Shown: positions 17,192-24,916 of the stretch, piece after piece
How positions within the stretch are numbered: the first letter of the stretch is position 1
Layout: every line of letters begins with the position of its first letter
Assembly: GCA_035627915.1 (NCBI GenBank)
Contig: DASPKT010000196.1
Coordinates: 1-44,929, forward strand
Reading direction: 5' to 3'
Length of the DNA stretch: 44,929 nt
From: DASPKT01 sp035627915
GTDB lineage: Bacteria > Pseudomonadota > Alphaproteobacteria > Azospirillales > Azospirillaceae
Made by a program: the position numbers and the translations under genes
The notes under the pieces: model-generated
What the model was told of the DNA's origin: nothing
Seen by the model: only the letters and a program-made list of their open reading frames with translations
Database searches by the model: none

Positions 17192-19531
17192 ATGGCGGGC
17201 GTGGGGATGCAGACGGCGCGGTCCGGACCGGTGCCAGGGAAGACGGCGCGCGGCTACCCGGCCTCGGTGGGCGGGCTCCTGCTGCTGCTGACGGCCAGCC
17301 TGGTGGCGGCGGCCGGCCTCTGCGCCGCGGTGCTGCTGTGGGACACCTACCGGGCCGGCCGCGACGCGGTGGAGCGCCAGCTGGCCGGCACCGCCCGGGC
17401 GCTGGCCCTTGCCGTGGACCGCCAGATCGCCCAGGCGGAGGCGGCGCTGGGCGTGCTCGCCGCCTCGCACCGGCTGCGCGACGGCGACATCGCCGGGTTC
17501 GAGGCGCATGCGCGCGACGCCGTGGCCAGCCTGCCGGACTATTGGGTGGTCCTGGCCGAGGAGAACGGCCGCCAGCTCATCAACACCCGCCTGCCCAAGG
17601 GCGCGCCGCCGCCGACCGGGCCGCTTCTGCCGGAGCTGTGGGGCCGCCTGCACCAGGGGCGCACCGTCGTCTCCAACCTGTTCGTGGGCACCCAGACGAA
17701 GCGCTGGACCCTGGCGGTCGACGTGCCCGTCATGCGCGAGGGCAGGGCCGTCTATTCCCTGTCGCTGGCGACCCTGCCGGGCACGCTGGCCCGCATCCTG
17801 GACGCCCAGCGCCTGCCGCCCAGCTGGGTCGGCACCATCCTGGACGGCAAGGGCACCGTGGTCGCCCGCAGCCGCGACGGCGAGCGCTTCGTGGGCGCCA
17901 AGGCGACGGACGACGTGCTCTCCAGCATGGAGCGGGCCGACGAGGCCGTGGTGGAGAGCGTCTCGCTGGAGGGAGTGCCGACGGTGCTGGCCTACAGCCG
18001 CTCCCCCGCCTACGGCTGGAGCTTCATCGTGGCGGTGCCGCGGGCGGAGCTGCTGGCGGAGGCGCGCCGGCCGCTGCTGGTGGGCGGCGTCGCGGCGCTG
18101 CTGCTGCTGGCCGCCGGCACCACCATCGCCGCCGCGCTCGGCCTGCGCATCGCGCGCTCCAGCCGCCGCCTCGCCGACGCCGCGACGGCGCTGGGCCGGG
18201 ACGCGCCGCGCGGCCTGGCGGTGGCCCGCAGCGGCCTGGTGGAGATCGACCGCGTGGCCGGCGCGCTGGAGGCGGCGGCGGCGGCCCTGGACGCGCGCGA
18301 GGCGGAGCTGCGCCGCGGCCGGGACGAGCTGGAGGCGCGCGTCGCCACCGCCGTCGCCGAGCGGGCCCGCGCGCTGGAGGACCTGGCGCAGGCGCGCAAG
18401 CTGGACGCGCTGGGCCAGCTGACCGGCGGCGTCGCGCACGACTTTAACAACCTGCTCCAGGCCCTGTCGGCCTGCCTGCAGCTGGTGGAGCGCCGCGCCG
18501 GCGACCCGGCCCAGGTGCGCGCCCTGCTGGCGGAGGGGCGGCAGGCGGTGGACCGCGGCGCCCGGCTGACCCGCCAGCTCATGACCTTCGCCCGCCGCCA
18601 GGCGCTGCAGCCCGAGGTGGTCTGCCTGCGCGAGCGGGTGCTGGCGATGCGCGAGCTGCTGGCGCGCACGCTGCGCGGCGACATCCGCCTGCTGCTGGAG
18701 CTGGAGCCCGGCCTCTGGCCGGTCGAAGTGGACCCCACCCAGTTCGAGCTGGCGCTGGTCAACCTGGCGGTGAACGCCCGCGACGCCATGCCGGAGGGCG
18801 GGCTGCTCCGGGTCGCCGCCCGCAACCTGCCGGGCGATGCCGGGGGCGACCGAGTCGCGGTGGAAGTGTCGGACACCGGCATCGGCATGACCCGGGAGGT
18901 GCTGGCCCGCGTGTTCGAACCCTTCTTCACCACCAAGGCCCGGGGGCAGGGCACCGGCCTCGGCCTCAGCCAGGTGCACGGCTTCGCCCACCAGTCCGGC
19001 GGCGCCGCGGAGATCGCCAGCGAGCCCGGGCGCGGCACCACCGTCCGCCTGCTGCTGCCGCGCGCCGCCCGGGCGGCGCCGGTCGCGGTCCCGGCCGCGG
19101 CGCCCGCCGAGGTGCCGCCGCCCGCCCGGATCGAGGCGCGGGTGCTGCTGGTGGAGGACGACCCCGTGGTGTCCGCCGCCGTCCGCCGCATGCTGGAGGA
19201 GATGGGCTGCACCGTCGCCGCCGTGGACAGCGCCGACGGGGCGCTGTCGGTGCTGAGGCGCGGCGACCCGCTGGATCTGCTGTTCAGCGACGTGGTGATG
19301 CCGGGGCAGTTGAACGGGGTGGACCTGGCGCGGGCGGCGGCGCGGCTGCGCCCGGGCCTGCCGGTCCTGCTGACCACGGGCTATTCGGAGGACATGGCCG
19401 GCGATCCCGGCCTGCCCCCGGTGCTGCCCAAGCCCTACACCGCCGCCGCCCTGGCCGAGGCCGTGGCCGCCGTGTTGGCCGGCACCAGGGCCGCGGGCGC
19501 CGCCGCACCCGCCTGGACCGCGCCGGCCTGA
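17192..19531 (+). CDS. Membrane hybrid histidine kinase with periplasmic sensor and C-terminal receiver
   Basis: 779 residues. The ATG at 17192 has GGACGGA 4 nt before it; a longer open frame upstream is a shadow of the receptor and Rrf2 genes. A first helix (about 28-50) and a second (about 293-318) enclose a periplasmic sensor of about 240 residues resembling a double-CACHE domain. A HAMP-like and coiled segment follows, then HisKA with H416 in GGVAHDFNNLLQ, and a GHKL ATPase (NLAVNARDAMPEGG, VSDTGIGMTREVL, GTGLGLSQVHGF). The receiver (about 648-765) has ED at VLLVEDDPV, phospho-acceptor D700 in LFSDVVMPG, and PKPYT. The HDFNNLL motif and attached receiver mark an NtrB/HK4-like hybrid. The ligand is probably a small organic acid or amino acid by family, not by direct evidence. 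The last 97 nt overlap the convergent GT2 gene. Confidence 0.92.
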   Translation: MAGVGMQTARSGPVPGKTARGYPASVGGLLLLLTASLVAAAGLCAAVLLWDTYRAGRDAVERQLAGTARALALAVDRQIAQAEAALGVLAASHRLRDGDIAGFEAHARDAVASLPDYWVVLAEENGRQLINTRLPKGAPPPTGPLLPELWGRLHQGRTVVSNLFVGTQTKRWTLAVDVPVMREGRAVYSLSLATLPGTLARILDAQRLPPSWVGTILDGKGTVVARSRDGERFVGAKATDDVLSSMERADEAVVESVSLEGVPTVLAYSRSPAYGWSFIVAVPRAELLAEARRPLLVGGVAALLLLAAGTTIAAALGLRIARSSRRLADAATALGRDAPRGLAVARSGLVEIDRVAGALEAAAAALDAREAELRRGRDELEARVATAVAERARALEDLAQARKLDALGQLTGGVAHDFNNLLQALSACLQLVERRAGDPAQVRALLAEGRQAVDRGARLTRQLMTFARRQALQPEVVCLRERVLAMRELLARTLRGDIRLLLELEPGLWPVEVDPTQFELALVNLAVNARDAMPEGGLLRVAARNLPGDAGGDRVAVEVSDTGIGMTREVLARVFEPFFTTKARGQGTGLGLSQVHGFAHQSGGAAEIASEPGRGTTVRLLLPRAARAAPVAVPAAAPAEVPPPARIEARVLLVEDDPVVSAAVRRMLEEMGCTVAAVDSADGALSVLRRGDPLDLLFSDVVMPGQLNGVDLARAAARLRPGLPVLLTTGYSEDMAGDPGLPPVLPKPYTAAALAEAVAAVLAGTRAAGAAAPAWTAPA

Positions 19532-20556
19532 ACCTGGATCGCTTCCGGCGCGAAGCCCACGCACTCCTTCACGACGAACAGCGGCCGGCCCTTCACCTCG
19601 GTGAAGATGCGGGCCAGGTACTCGCCCAGGATGCCGGTCGCGATGAGCTGGAGCCCGCCCAGGAACAGCACCGAGACGATGATGGAGGCGTAGCCGGGCA
19701 CGACCACGCCGAAGGCCAGCGTCTCCACCAGCTCGTACAGCCCGACCGCGAAGGCCAGGAGCGACACGGCCAGGCCGACATAGGTCCAGACCCTGAGCGG
19801 CATGGTGCTGAAGGCGGTCAGCCCGTCCAGGGCGAAGTTCCAGAGCTTCCATAGGCTCCAGCGGCTGCCCCCGGCATGGCGGGCGGCCGGCATGTAGGGT
19901 ACGCCGATCTGGCGGAAGCCGGTCCAGGCGCACAGGCCCTTCATGAAGCGCCCGCGCTCCGGCATGGCGTTCAGCGTGTCCACCACGCGCCGGTCCATCA
20001 GCCGGAAGTCGGCGGTGTGCGGCGGGATGACGGGGTCGGAGATGCGCGAGACGAGGCCGTAGTAGGCGTTGCTGAGCAGGCGCTTGGCCGCCCCTTCGTC
20101 GTCGCGGCGGGCGCGGTAGGCGTAGACGACCTCGTACCCCTCGCGCCACAGCTCCAGGAAGCGGCCGATCAGCTCCACCGGGTGCTGCAGGTCGGCGTCC
20201 AGCGGCACCACGGCGCGGCCGCGGGCGTGCGAAAGGCCGGCCGCCAGCGCCAGGTCCTTCCCGAAATTGCGCGACAGCGAGACGACGCGGACCTGCGGCA
20301 GCCGCCGGTTGACCTCGCGCAGCAGGTGCAGGGTGCGGTCGGTGCTGCCGTCGTCGACGCAGACCACCTCCCAGTCCACGCCCAGCGCATCCAGCGCCGG
20401 GGGCAGCACCTCGAACAGCCGGGCGATACCCCCCTCCTCGTTCAGCATGGGGATGACGACCGAGAGGGTGGGGCCCGGCTGGGGCTGGACCGGCTGGGGC
20501 ACGAAATGGATCGACATGTCCTTGGGCATGGGGCGTCCCGGTCCTGGAGGGATCAT
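19435..20556 (-). CDS. GT2 polyprenyl-phosphate glycosyltransferase (ArnC/GtrB/DPM1-like)
   Basis: 373 residues. The catalytic GT-A domain (about 30-255) shows LSVVIPMLNEE, VVCVDDGSTDRT, SLSRNFGKDLALAAGL and VVPLDADLQHP, with the DxD-like DAD and the acceptor-side TADFRLMDRRVVD. Two C-terminal membrane helices follow (VWTYVGLAVSLLAFAVGLYEL and ASIIVSVLFLGGLQLIATGIL), then GEYLARIFTEVKGRPLFV. This is the family that loads glucose, mannose or aminoarabinose-type sugars onto undecaprenyl phosphate at the inner membrane. The GT-C enzymes elsewhere in the window are the kind that would use such donors, although they are not in an operon with it. The alanine-rich last 35 residues lie antisense to the end of the hybrid kinase. 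The ATG at 20556 has AGGA 3 nt before it. Confidence 0.92.
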   Translation of the reverse strand: MIPPGPGRPMPKDMSIHFVPQPVQPQPGPTLSVVIPMLNEEGGIARLFEVLPPALDALGVDWEVVCVDDGSTDRTLHLLREVNRRLPQVRVVSLSRNFGKDLALAAGLSHARGRAVVPLDADLQHPVELIGRFLELWREGYEVVYAYRARRDDEGAAKRLLSNAYYGLVSRISDPVIPPHTADFRLMDRRVVDTLNAMPERGRFMKGLCAWTGFRQIGVPYMPAARHAGGSRWSLWKLWNFALDGLTAFSTMPLRVWTYVGLAVSLLAFAVGLYELVETLAFGVVVPGYASIIVSVLFLGGLQLIATGILGEYLARIFTEVKGRPLFVVKECVGFAPEAIQVQAGAVQAGAAAPAALVPANTAATASARAAAV

Positions 20557-20770
20557 CGTTCCTGGGACTCTAACGCGGGGGGCGGGGGCGCGCCCCGGAC
20601 GCCAAAGGGGTGGGCTCTATGACGAACAGCGGATATGCGGCCGCCCGGGCCCGGCCTCCCGGCCGCATCGCCCGGCCCATCGGATCAGGATTCGCCGCGC
20701 GGAAGGGGTGCGCCTTACGCCTCCGGGACGGACCCGCCGGTTCCGGCGTTCGTGTCGCGGGGGCCTTGGG

Positions 20771-21466
20771 ATGAGGTATGCAGGAATGACCATCGAGACG
20801 CTGGACGTCACCGACGACCCCGCGGTGCTGCGGGCGGAGCTGGCCGCGCTGCGCCGCGAGCTCGCCCGCAAGGACGTGCTCCTGCGCGAGCTGGCGCACC
20901 GGGCGCAGAACGGCCCGGAGGCGCTGGCGGCGCTGATCGCGCAGGAGGTGCGGCAGGTCCGCGACCCCGCCGCGCGGGCGGCGCTGGAGATGGCGGGGGA
21001 CCGGGTGGCGGCCCTGGCCCGGGTGCACGAGCTGCTGGCCCGGCACGAGCAGGAGGCGCGCGTCGCCCTCTGCCCGGTGCTGAGGGAGCTGTTCCAGGCG
21101 CTGGGCCGGGCGCTCAGCGCGGAGGACCGGCGCATCGCCATATCGGTCGGCGGGCTGGCGCCGCCGCTGCCGGCGGAGCGCGCCCTGCCGCTGGCCCTGA
21201 TCGCGCACGAGCTGGTCGCCAACGCGCTGCGCTATGGCTTCCGCGGCCGGGCGGGCGGGCGGGTGGAGGTGCAGCTGCGCGAGCGCGAGGGTGGGCTGGT
21301 GCTGACCGTGCGCGACGACGGCATCGGCATCTCGGAGAAGACGCTGCGCACCGGCAGCACCGGGCTCTGGCTGGTCCGGGCGCTCGCCGCGCAGATCGAG
21401 GCCGACGTGCAGTTCCGCCGCGAGGACGGCACCGTCGTCACCGTCGCGGTCCCGCCGCCCCGCTGA
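20771..21466 (+). CDS. Short soluble sensor histidine kinase, HisKA_2-like / HATPase
   Basis: 231 residues from the ATG at 20771; an ATG at 20786 with TGAGG 9 nt before it is equally likely. No sensor or membrane part: a short N-terminal coiled coil leads into a modified HisKA_2 box (LLRELAHRAQNGPEALAAL), in which the His is kept but the usual VKNNLQ is RAQNGPE. A GHKL ATPase follows with N-box LIAHELVANALRYGF, G1 VRDDGIGI and a G2-like TGLWLVRALAAQ. It may phosphorylate a free receiver such as the one at 2525, or take its signal from another kinase. The ATPase lid is short, as in HWE/HisKA_2 kinases. The gene is divergent from the GT2 gene (214 nt apart) and followed after 126 nt by another kinase. 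Confidence 0.82.
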   Translation: MRYAGMTIETLDVTDDPAVLRAELAALRRELARKDVLLRELAHRAQNGPEALAALIAQEVRQVRDPAARAALEMAGDRVAALARVHELLARHEQEARVALCPVLRELFQALGRALSAEDRRIAISVGGLAPPLPAERALPLALIAHELVANALRYGFRGRAGGRVEVQLREREGGLVLTVRDDGIGISEKTLRTGSTGLWLVRALAAQIEADVQFRREDGTVVTVAVPPPR

Positions 21467-21592
21467 GGCAGGAGAACGGCAGGCGCGGGCGCCCTGTCCT
21501 TAAGCATCGTTGGCGGTTGCGGGGGGCGCTCTGCTACCTTGCCGGCGGAGAAGCGCGCGGCATCCCGCGCCGCGCGCGGCACGGCGGCGACG

Positions 21593-23038
21593 ATGGTCCT
21601 GGAAGCGCCCACCCTGTTCGTGGTCACGGCGGCCGTCGCCGGCGCCATCGCCTTCATCTTCGCCGCCTTCGCCCGGCTGCGGCGGGAGGTGCCCGGCTTC
21701 AGCTGGTGGGTGTGGTCGGGCGCCGTCTCCTTCCTCGGCATCTGCATCCTGTTCGCCCGCGGCGCCATCCCGATGGGCGTCTCCGTCGGGCTCGGCAACG
21801 GGGTGCTGCTGGCGGGCGCGCTGATGACCTGGGCCGGCGTGCGCCGCTTCAACGGGGCGGAACGGGTCGCCTGGGTGGTGCCCGCCCTGTCGGTGGCGGC
21901 GGTCACCCTGGTCCTGCCGCTCCTGCAGCGCACGCCCTCGGACTTCCATCTCAGGACCTTCCTCGCCTCGGGCTCGCTGGCGGTGGTCTACGCGTTCCTG
22001 GCGGTGGAGATGTTCCGGCGCGGCCCGCGCCCCTTCCGCCCCTCCGCCGTGGTGGCGACGGCCGGGTTCGTGCTGCTGGCGCTGTCGCTGGGGACGCGGT
22101 CGCTCTCGGGGTTGGCGGCGGTCGGCACGCCCGACCTGTTCCAGCCGACCCAGCTGCAGGGCGTCCTCATCATGGCGAACGTCGCCTTCATGGTGGTCCA
22201 CAGCGTCGGGCTGATCCTGATGGCGATGGACCGGCTGCAGGAGAAGCTGCAGCGCACGGCGGAGGCGCTGCGGCTGGCGCTGGACGACCGCGACGCCGCC
22301 CGCCAGCGGGCGGAGGAGGCCAACCTCACCCGCTCCACCTACTTCTCCCTGCTGGGGCACGAGCTGCGCACGCCCCTGCAGGCGGTCATCGGCTATGCCG
22401 AGCTGATCCAGGTGACGGCGGAGGACCAGGACGCGCCGCACCTGCCGCATGTCGAGACGATCCGGCAGAGCGGCCGGCACATGCTGTCCATCGTGGAGGG
22501 CATCCTGACCCTGGCGAAGGCGGAGACGGGGCTGCTGGAGATCGACCCGGGCGAGGTGGACCTGGCCGGCGCCGCCGCCTTCGCCGCCGGGATGGTGGCG
22601 CCCGCGGCGGAGGCGAGGGGCGTGCGCGTCGGCGTGGCCGTGCCCCCCGGCCGCCTGGTCGCCGCCGCCGACGGGCAGGCGATCCGCCAGGTGCTGCTGA
22701 ACCTGGTCGCCAACGCGGTCAAGTTCGCCGCCCCCGGCGGCACCGTCTCCGTGGCCGCCCGGGACGACGGGAACGGCGGGATCGAGGTGGCGGTGGAGGA
22801 CGACGGGCCCGGCATCGACCTCGCTCGCGTGCCGACCCTGCTGCGCCCCTTCCAGCGCGCCGACAACCGCTACCGCTCGGCCGCCGGCGGGACAGGGCTG
22901 GGCCTGCCCTTGTCGGCGGTGCTGCTGTCGCTGCACGGCACGGAGCTGCGCTTCGCGCATGCCGAGCCGCGCGGCACCCGGGTTTCCTTCACCCTGAAGG
23001 CCGTCCCGGCCGCGGCGCCGGCGGTGGCGACGCAGTAG
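21593..23038 (+). CDS. Membrane sensor histidine kinase (HisKA / HATPase)
   Basis: 481 residues from the ATG at 21593; an upstream TTG frame start at 21539 is less likely because the added residues are basic and unremarkable. About seven hydrophobic segments fill residues 8-215 with only short loops, so the sensor lies in the membrane, like 7TM/MASE-type inputs. A coiled linker (LQEKLQRTAEALRLALDD) leads to HisKA with the phospho-acceptor in FSLLGHELRTPLQAVIGY, then a GHKL ATPase (NLVANAVKFAAPGG, VEDDGPGID, GGTGLGLPLSAVL). No receiver is attached and no response-regulator gene is adjacent. It converges on the TetR gene with only 15 nt between stops. The imperfect hairpin at 23038-23059 could end both transcripts but has no T-run. 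Confidence 0.9.
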   Translation: MVLEAPTLFVVTAAVAGAIAFIFAAFARLRREVPGFSWWVWSGAVSFLGICILFARGAIPMGVSVGLGNGVLLAGALMTWAGVRRFNGAERVAWVVPALSVAAVTLVLPLLQRTPSDFHLRTFLASGSLAVVYAFLAVEMFRRGPRPFRPSAVVATAGFVLLALSLGTRSLSGLAAVGTPDLFQPTQLQGVLIMANVAFMVVHSVGLILMAMDRLQEKLQRTAEALRLALDDRDAARQRAEEANLTRSTYFSLLGHELRTPLQAVIGYAELIQVTAEDQDAPHLPHVETIRQSGRHMLSIVEGILTLAKAETGLLEIDPGEVDLAGAAAFAAGMVAPAAEARGVRVGVAVPPGRLVAAADGQAIRQVLLNLVANAVKFAAPGGTVSVAARDDGNGGIEVAVEDDGPGIDLARVPTLLRPFQRADNRYRSAAGGTGLGLPLSAVLLSLHGTELRFAHAEPRGTRVSFTLKAVPAAAPAVATQ

Positions 23039-23053
23039 CGGGTAGGGCGGGCG

Positions 23054-23764
23054 CTACCGCGCCAGCCCGTGCAGCAGCATCTCCACTGTCGTCTCCACCA
23101 GGCGGTCCAGCGGCGACCATTCGAAGGTCGGGTGGGTGATGAGCAGCGCCACAAGACCGTGGCCGGCGGCCCAGACGGCGTCGGCGATGGCCTCCTTGTC
23201 GCCGGCCTTAAGGATGCCGCGCTCCAGCAGCGAGGCGATCTCCCCCTCCAGCTGCACGAAGGACTCGATGCCCTTGGTGGAGCCGCCCAGGCATTCCGGC
23301 GGCGTGCCGTCGCGGGGCGCCCGGTGGCCGGAGACGCGGCCCACCCCCTCCAGCGGCGTCATGAACACCAGCCGGTACTCCTGCGGGTGGGCGAGGCCGT
23401 AGCGGACATAGCCGTGCATCAGCATGCGCAGCCGGTCCAGCGGGTCGGGCGTCTTCTCCGGGATGGCGGCCATGGCGGCGATCAGCCCGTCGAAGAACTC
23501 CTCCGCGATGGCGGCCAGCAGGGTCTCCTTGTCCTGGAAATGGTCGTAGATGGAGGGCGGCGTGATGCCGGCGCGGTCGGCGATGCGGCGCATGGAGGTG
23601 CGCTCGATCCCCTCCGCCACGAACAGCTCGCGCGCGATGCGCAGGATCTGGGCGCGCCGCTCCGCCGCCGGCAGGCGCACCCGCCGGCCGCCGCCATCTT
23701 CCCCGATCCCTTTGCTCACCGCATGCCTCGAGCCATCGCCATGCACCCCTTCCGATAATGACAC
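23054..23764 (-). CDS. TetR/AcrR-family repressor, probable regulator of the divergent RND pump
   Basis: 236 residues. After a basic 30-residue leader comes the TetR helix-turn-helix (TSMRRIADRAGITPPSIYDHFQDKE, quoted in part; about residues 55-85), with the diagnostic IYDHF-D-KE block. The rest is the helical ligand and dimer domain, containing VRYGLAHPQEYRLVFM, a block found in many TetR proteins of the WHG subgroup. A GTG start at 23719 would remove the leader, so the N-terminus is open. It is transcribed away from an RND adaptor/permease operon, and an operator-like repeat lies in the 65-nt gap. The natural reading is that it represses that operon and itself until a pump substrate binds. 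Confidence 0.9.
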   Translation of the reverse strand: MSLSEGVHGDGSRHAVSKGIGEDGGGRRVRLPAAERRAQILRIARELFVAEGIERTSMRRIADRAGITPPSIYDHFQDKETLLAAIAEEFFDGLIAAMAAIPEKTPDPLDRLRMLMHGYVRYGLAHPQEYRLVFMTPLEGVGRVSGHRAPRDGTPPECLGGSTKGIESFVQLEGEIASLLERGILKAGDKEAIADAVWAAGHGLVALLITHPTFEWSPLDRLVETTVEMLLHGLAR

Positions 23765-23766
23765 CC

Positions 23767-23821
23767 TTGACGCGGGGCCCGCAAGCTATAACCTAACACC
23801 GTAAACCTATCACCGTTAGGT
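23767..23821 (+). promoter_or_regulatory. Promoter and TetR-type operator of the first RND efflux operon
   Basis: ACCTAAC (23791-23797) and GTTAGGT (23815-23821) form a 7-bp inverted repeat across 17 nt. Overlapping it is a 13-bp direct repeat with a 14-bp period, CCTAACACCGTAA (23792) and CCTATCACCGTTA (23806), differing at two positions. A TTGACG hexamer at 23767 and TATAAC at 23787 (14-nt spacer, shorter than ideal) could be the promoter. The right arm also supplies the AGG before the adaptor ATG, so a bound repressor would cover both promoter and ribosome-binding site. Confidence 0.6.
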
Positions 23822-23829
23822 CCACCGCC

Positions 23830-24903
23830 ATGAACGCCGCCGGCCGCGTCCTCGCCCTTCTCCTCCTGCCGGCACTGGCCGCCTGCGGGGAGCCCCAGGC
23901 AAGCCCCGGCGCGCCTGCGCGGCCCGCGGCTTCCGTCGCCGTCGCCCCCGTCCAGCCGGCCCCGCGCGCCGGCATGGTGAAGGGCACCGGCATGGTCGTG
24001 TTCAAGCGCGAGGTGCCGCTGTCCTTCAAGGTCTCCGGCCGCATCTCCGCCTTCGAGGTGGACATCTCCGACACGGTAACGCGGGGACAGCGCCTCGCGG
24101 TCATCGACCAGGCGGAAATCGCCGCCCAACTGCGCGAGGCGGAGGTGGCGGTCGCCAAGGCGGAGCAGGACCTGGCCCGCCTGGTGCCCCTGCTGGACAA
24201 GGGCTTCGTGCAGCGCCAGCGGGTGGACGACGCCAGGTCGGCGCTGCAGGCGGCCAGGGCCAAGCGCGACGCCGTCGCCTTCAACCGCAGCCTGTCGGAG
24301 ATCGAGGCGCCGGCCGACGGCGTGGTGCTGGTCCGCCACCTGGAGCCGGGGGAGATCGTGCCGGCCGGCACGGCCGTCCTGACCATCGGCGACCGCGACA
24401 GCGGCTACATCGTGCGCGTCGGCCTGGCCGACCGCGACGTCGGCCGGGTCGCCGTGGGCGCGGCGGCGGAGGTGATGCTGGACGGGGCGGCGCTGCCGGC
24501 CCGCGTCACCCGCATCGCCGCCAAGAGCGACCGCCGCTCCGGCGTCTACGACGTGGAGCTGAAGCTGGACGCCCCGCCGGAGCGGGTGTCGAGCGGGCGG
24601 GTGGTGACGGTCCGCATCCAGCCGACCGACGCCGCCACCGCCCAACTGCTGGCCATCCCCACCTCCGCCATCCTGGAGGGATTCGGGTCGGAGGCCAGCG
24701 TCTTCGTGGTCGATCCCCGCACCCGCGCCGTCTCCCGCCGCACCGTCCGGGTGGCCGGACTGGAGGGCGGCGACACGCTGGTGGCGGGGGGCTTGGCCGC
24801 GGGCGAGCAGGTCGTCTCCAAGGGGGCCGCCTACCTGCGCGCCGGCGACGTGGTGGAGGCCGCAGCCCCCGCCGTCGCCCCCGCCGTCGCAGAGGCGCGC
24901 TGA
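23830..24903 (+). CDS. RND efflux periplasmic adaptor (membrane fusion) lipoprotein
   Basis: 357 residues. A lipoprotein signal ends LPALAAC with the lipidated C19, so the protein is anchored to the inner membrane facing the periplasm. The HlyD/AcrA layout is clear: a first lipoyl half (KVSGRISAFEVDISDTVTRGQ), an alpha-hairpin coiled coil (about 95-150), a second lipoyl half (IEAPADGVVLVRHLEPGEIV), a beta-barrel (about 180-265) and a membrane-proximal domain at the end. It joins the permease encoded 13 nt downstream to an outer-membrane channel that is not encoded here. Expression is probably controlled by the divergent TetR protein. The substrate class (drug, dye, solvent) cannot be inferred. 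Confidence 0.93.
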   Translation: MNAAGRVLALLLLPALAACGEPQASPGAPARPAASVAVAPVQPAPRAGMVKGTGMVVFKREVPLSFKVSGRISAFEVDISDTVTRGQRLAVIDQAEIAAQLREAEVAVAKAEQDLARLVPLLDKGFVQRQRVDDARSALQAARAKRDAVAFNRSLSEIEAPADGVVLVRHLEPGEIVPAGTAVLTIGDRDSGYIVRVGLADRDVGRVAVGAAAEVMLDGAALPARVTRIAAKSDRRSGVYDVELKLDAPPERVSSGRVVTVRIQPTDAATAQLLAIPTSAILEGFGSEASVFVVDPRTRAVSRRTVRVAGLEGGDTLVAGGLAAGEQVVSKGAAYLRAGDVVEAAAPAVAPAVAEAR

Positions 24904-24916
24904 GGGGGCCGGGGCC

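Noticed and set aside
23038..23059. GGTAG/CTACC hairpin between the convergent kinase and TetR genes
   Set aside because: A short 5-bp core without T-run; at most a weak bidirectional terminator.
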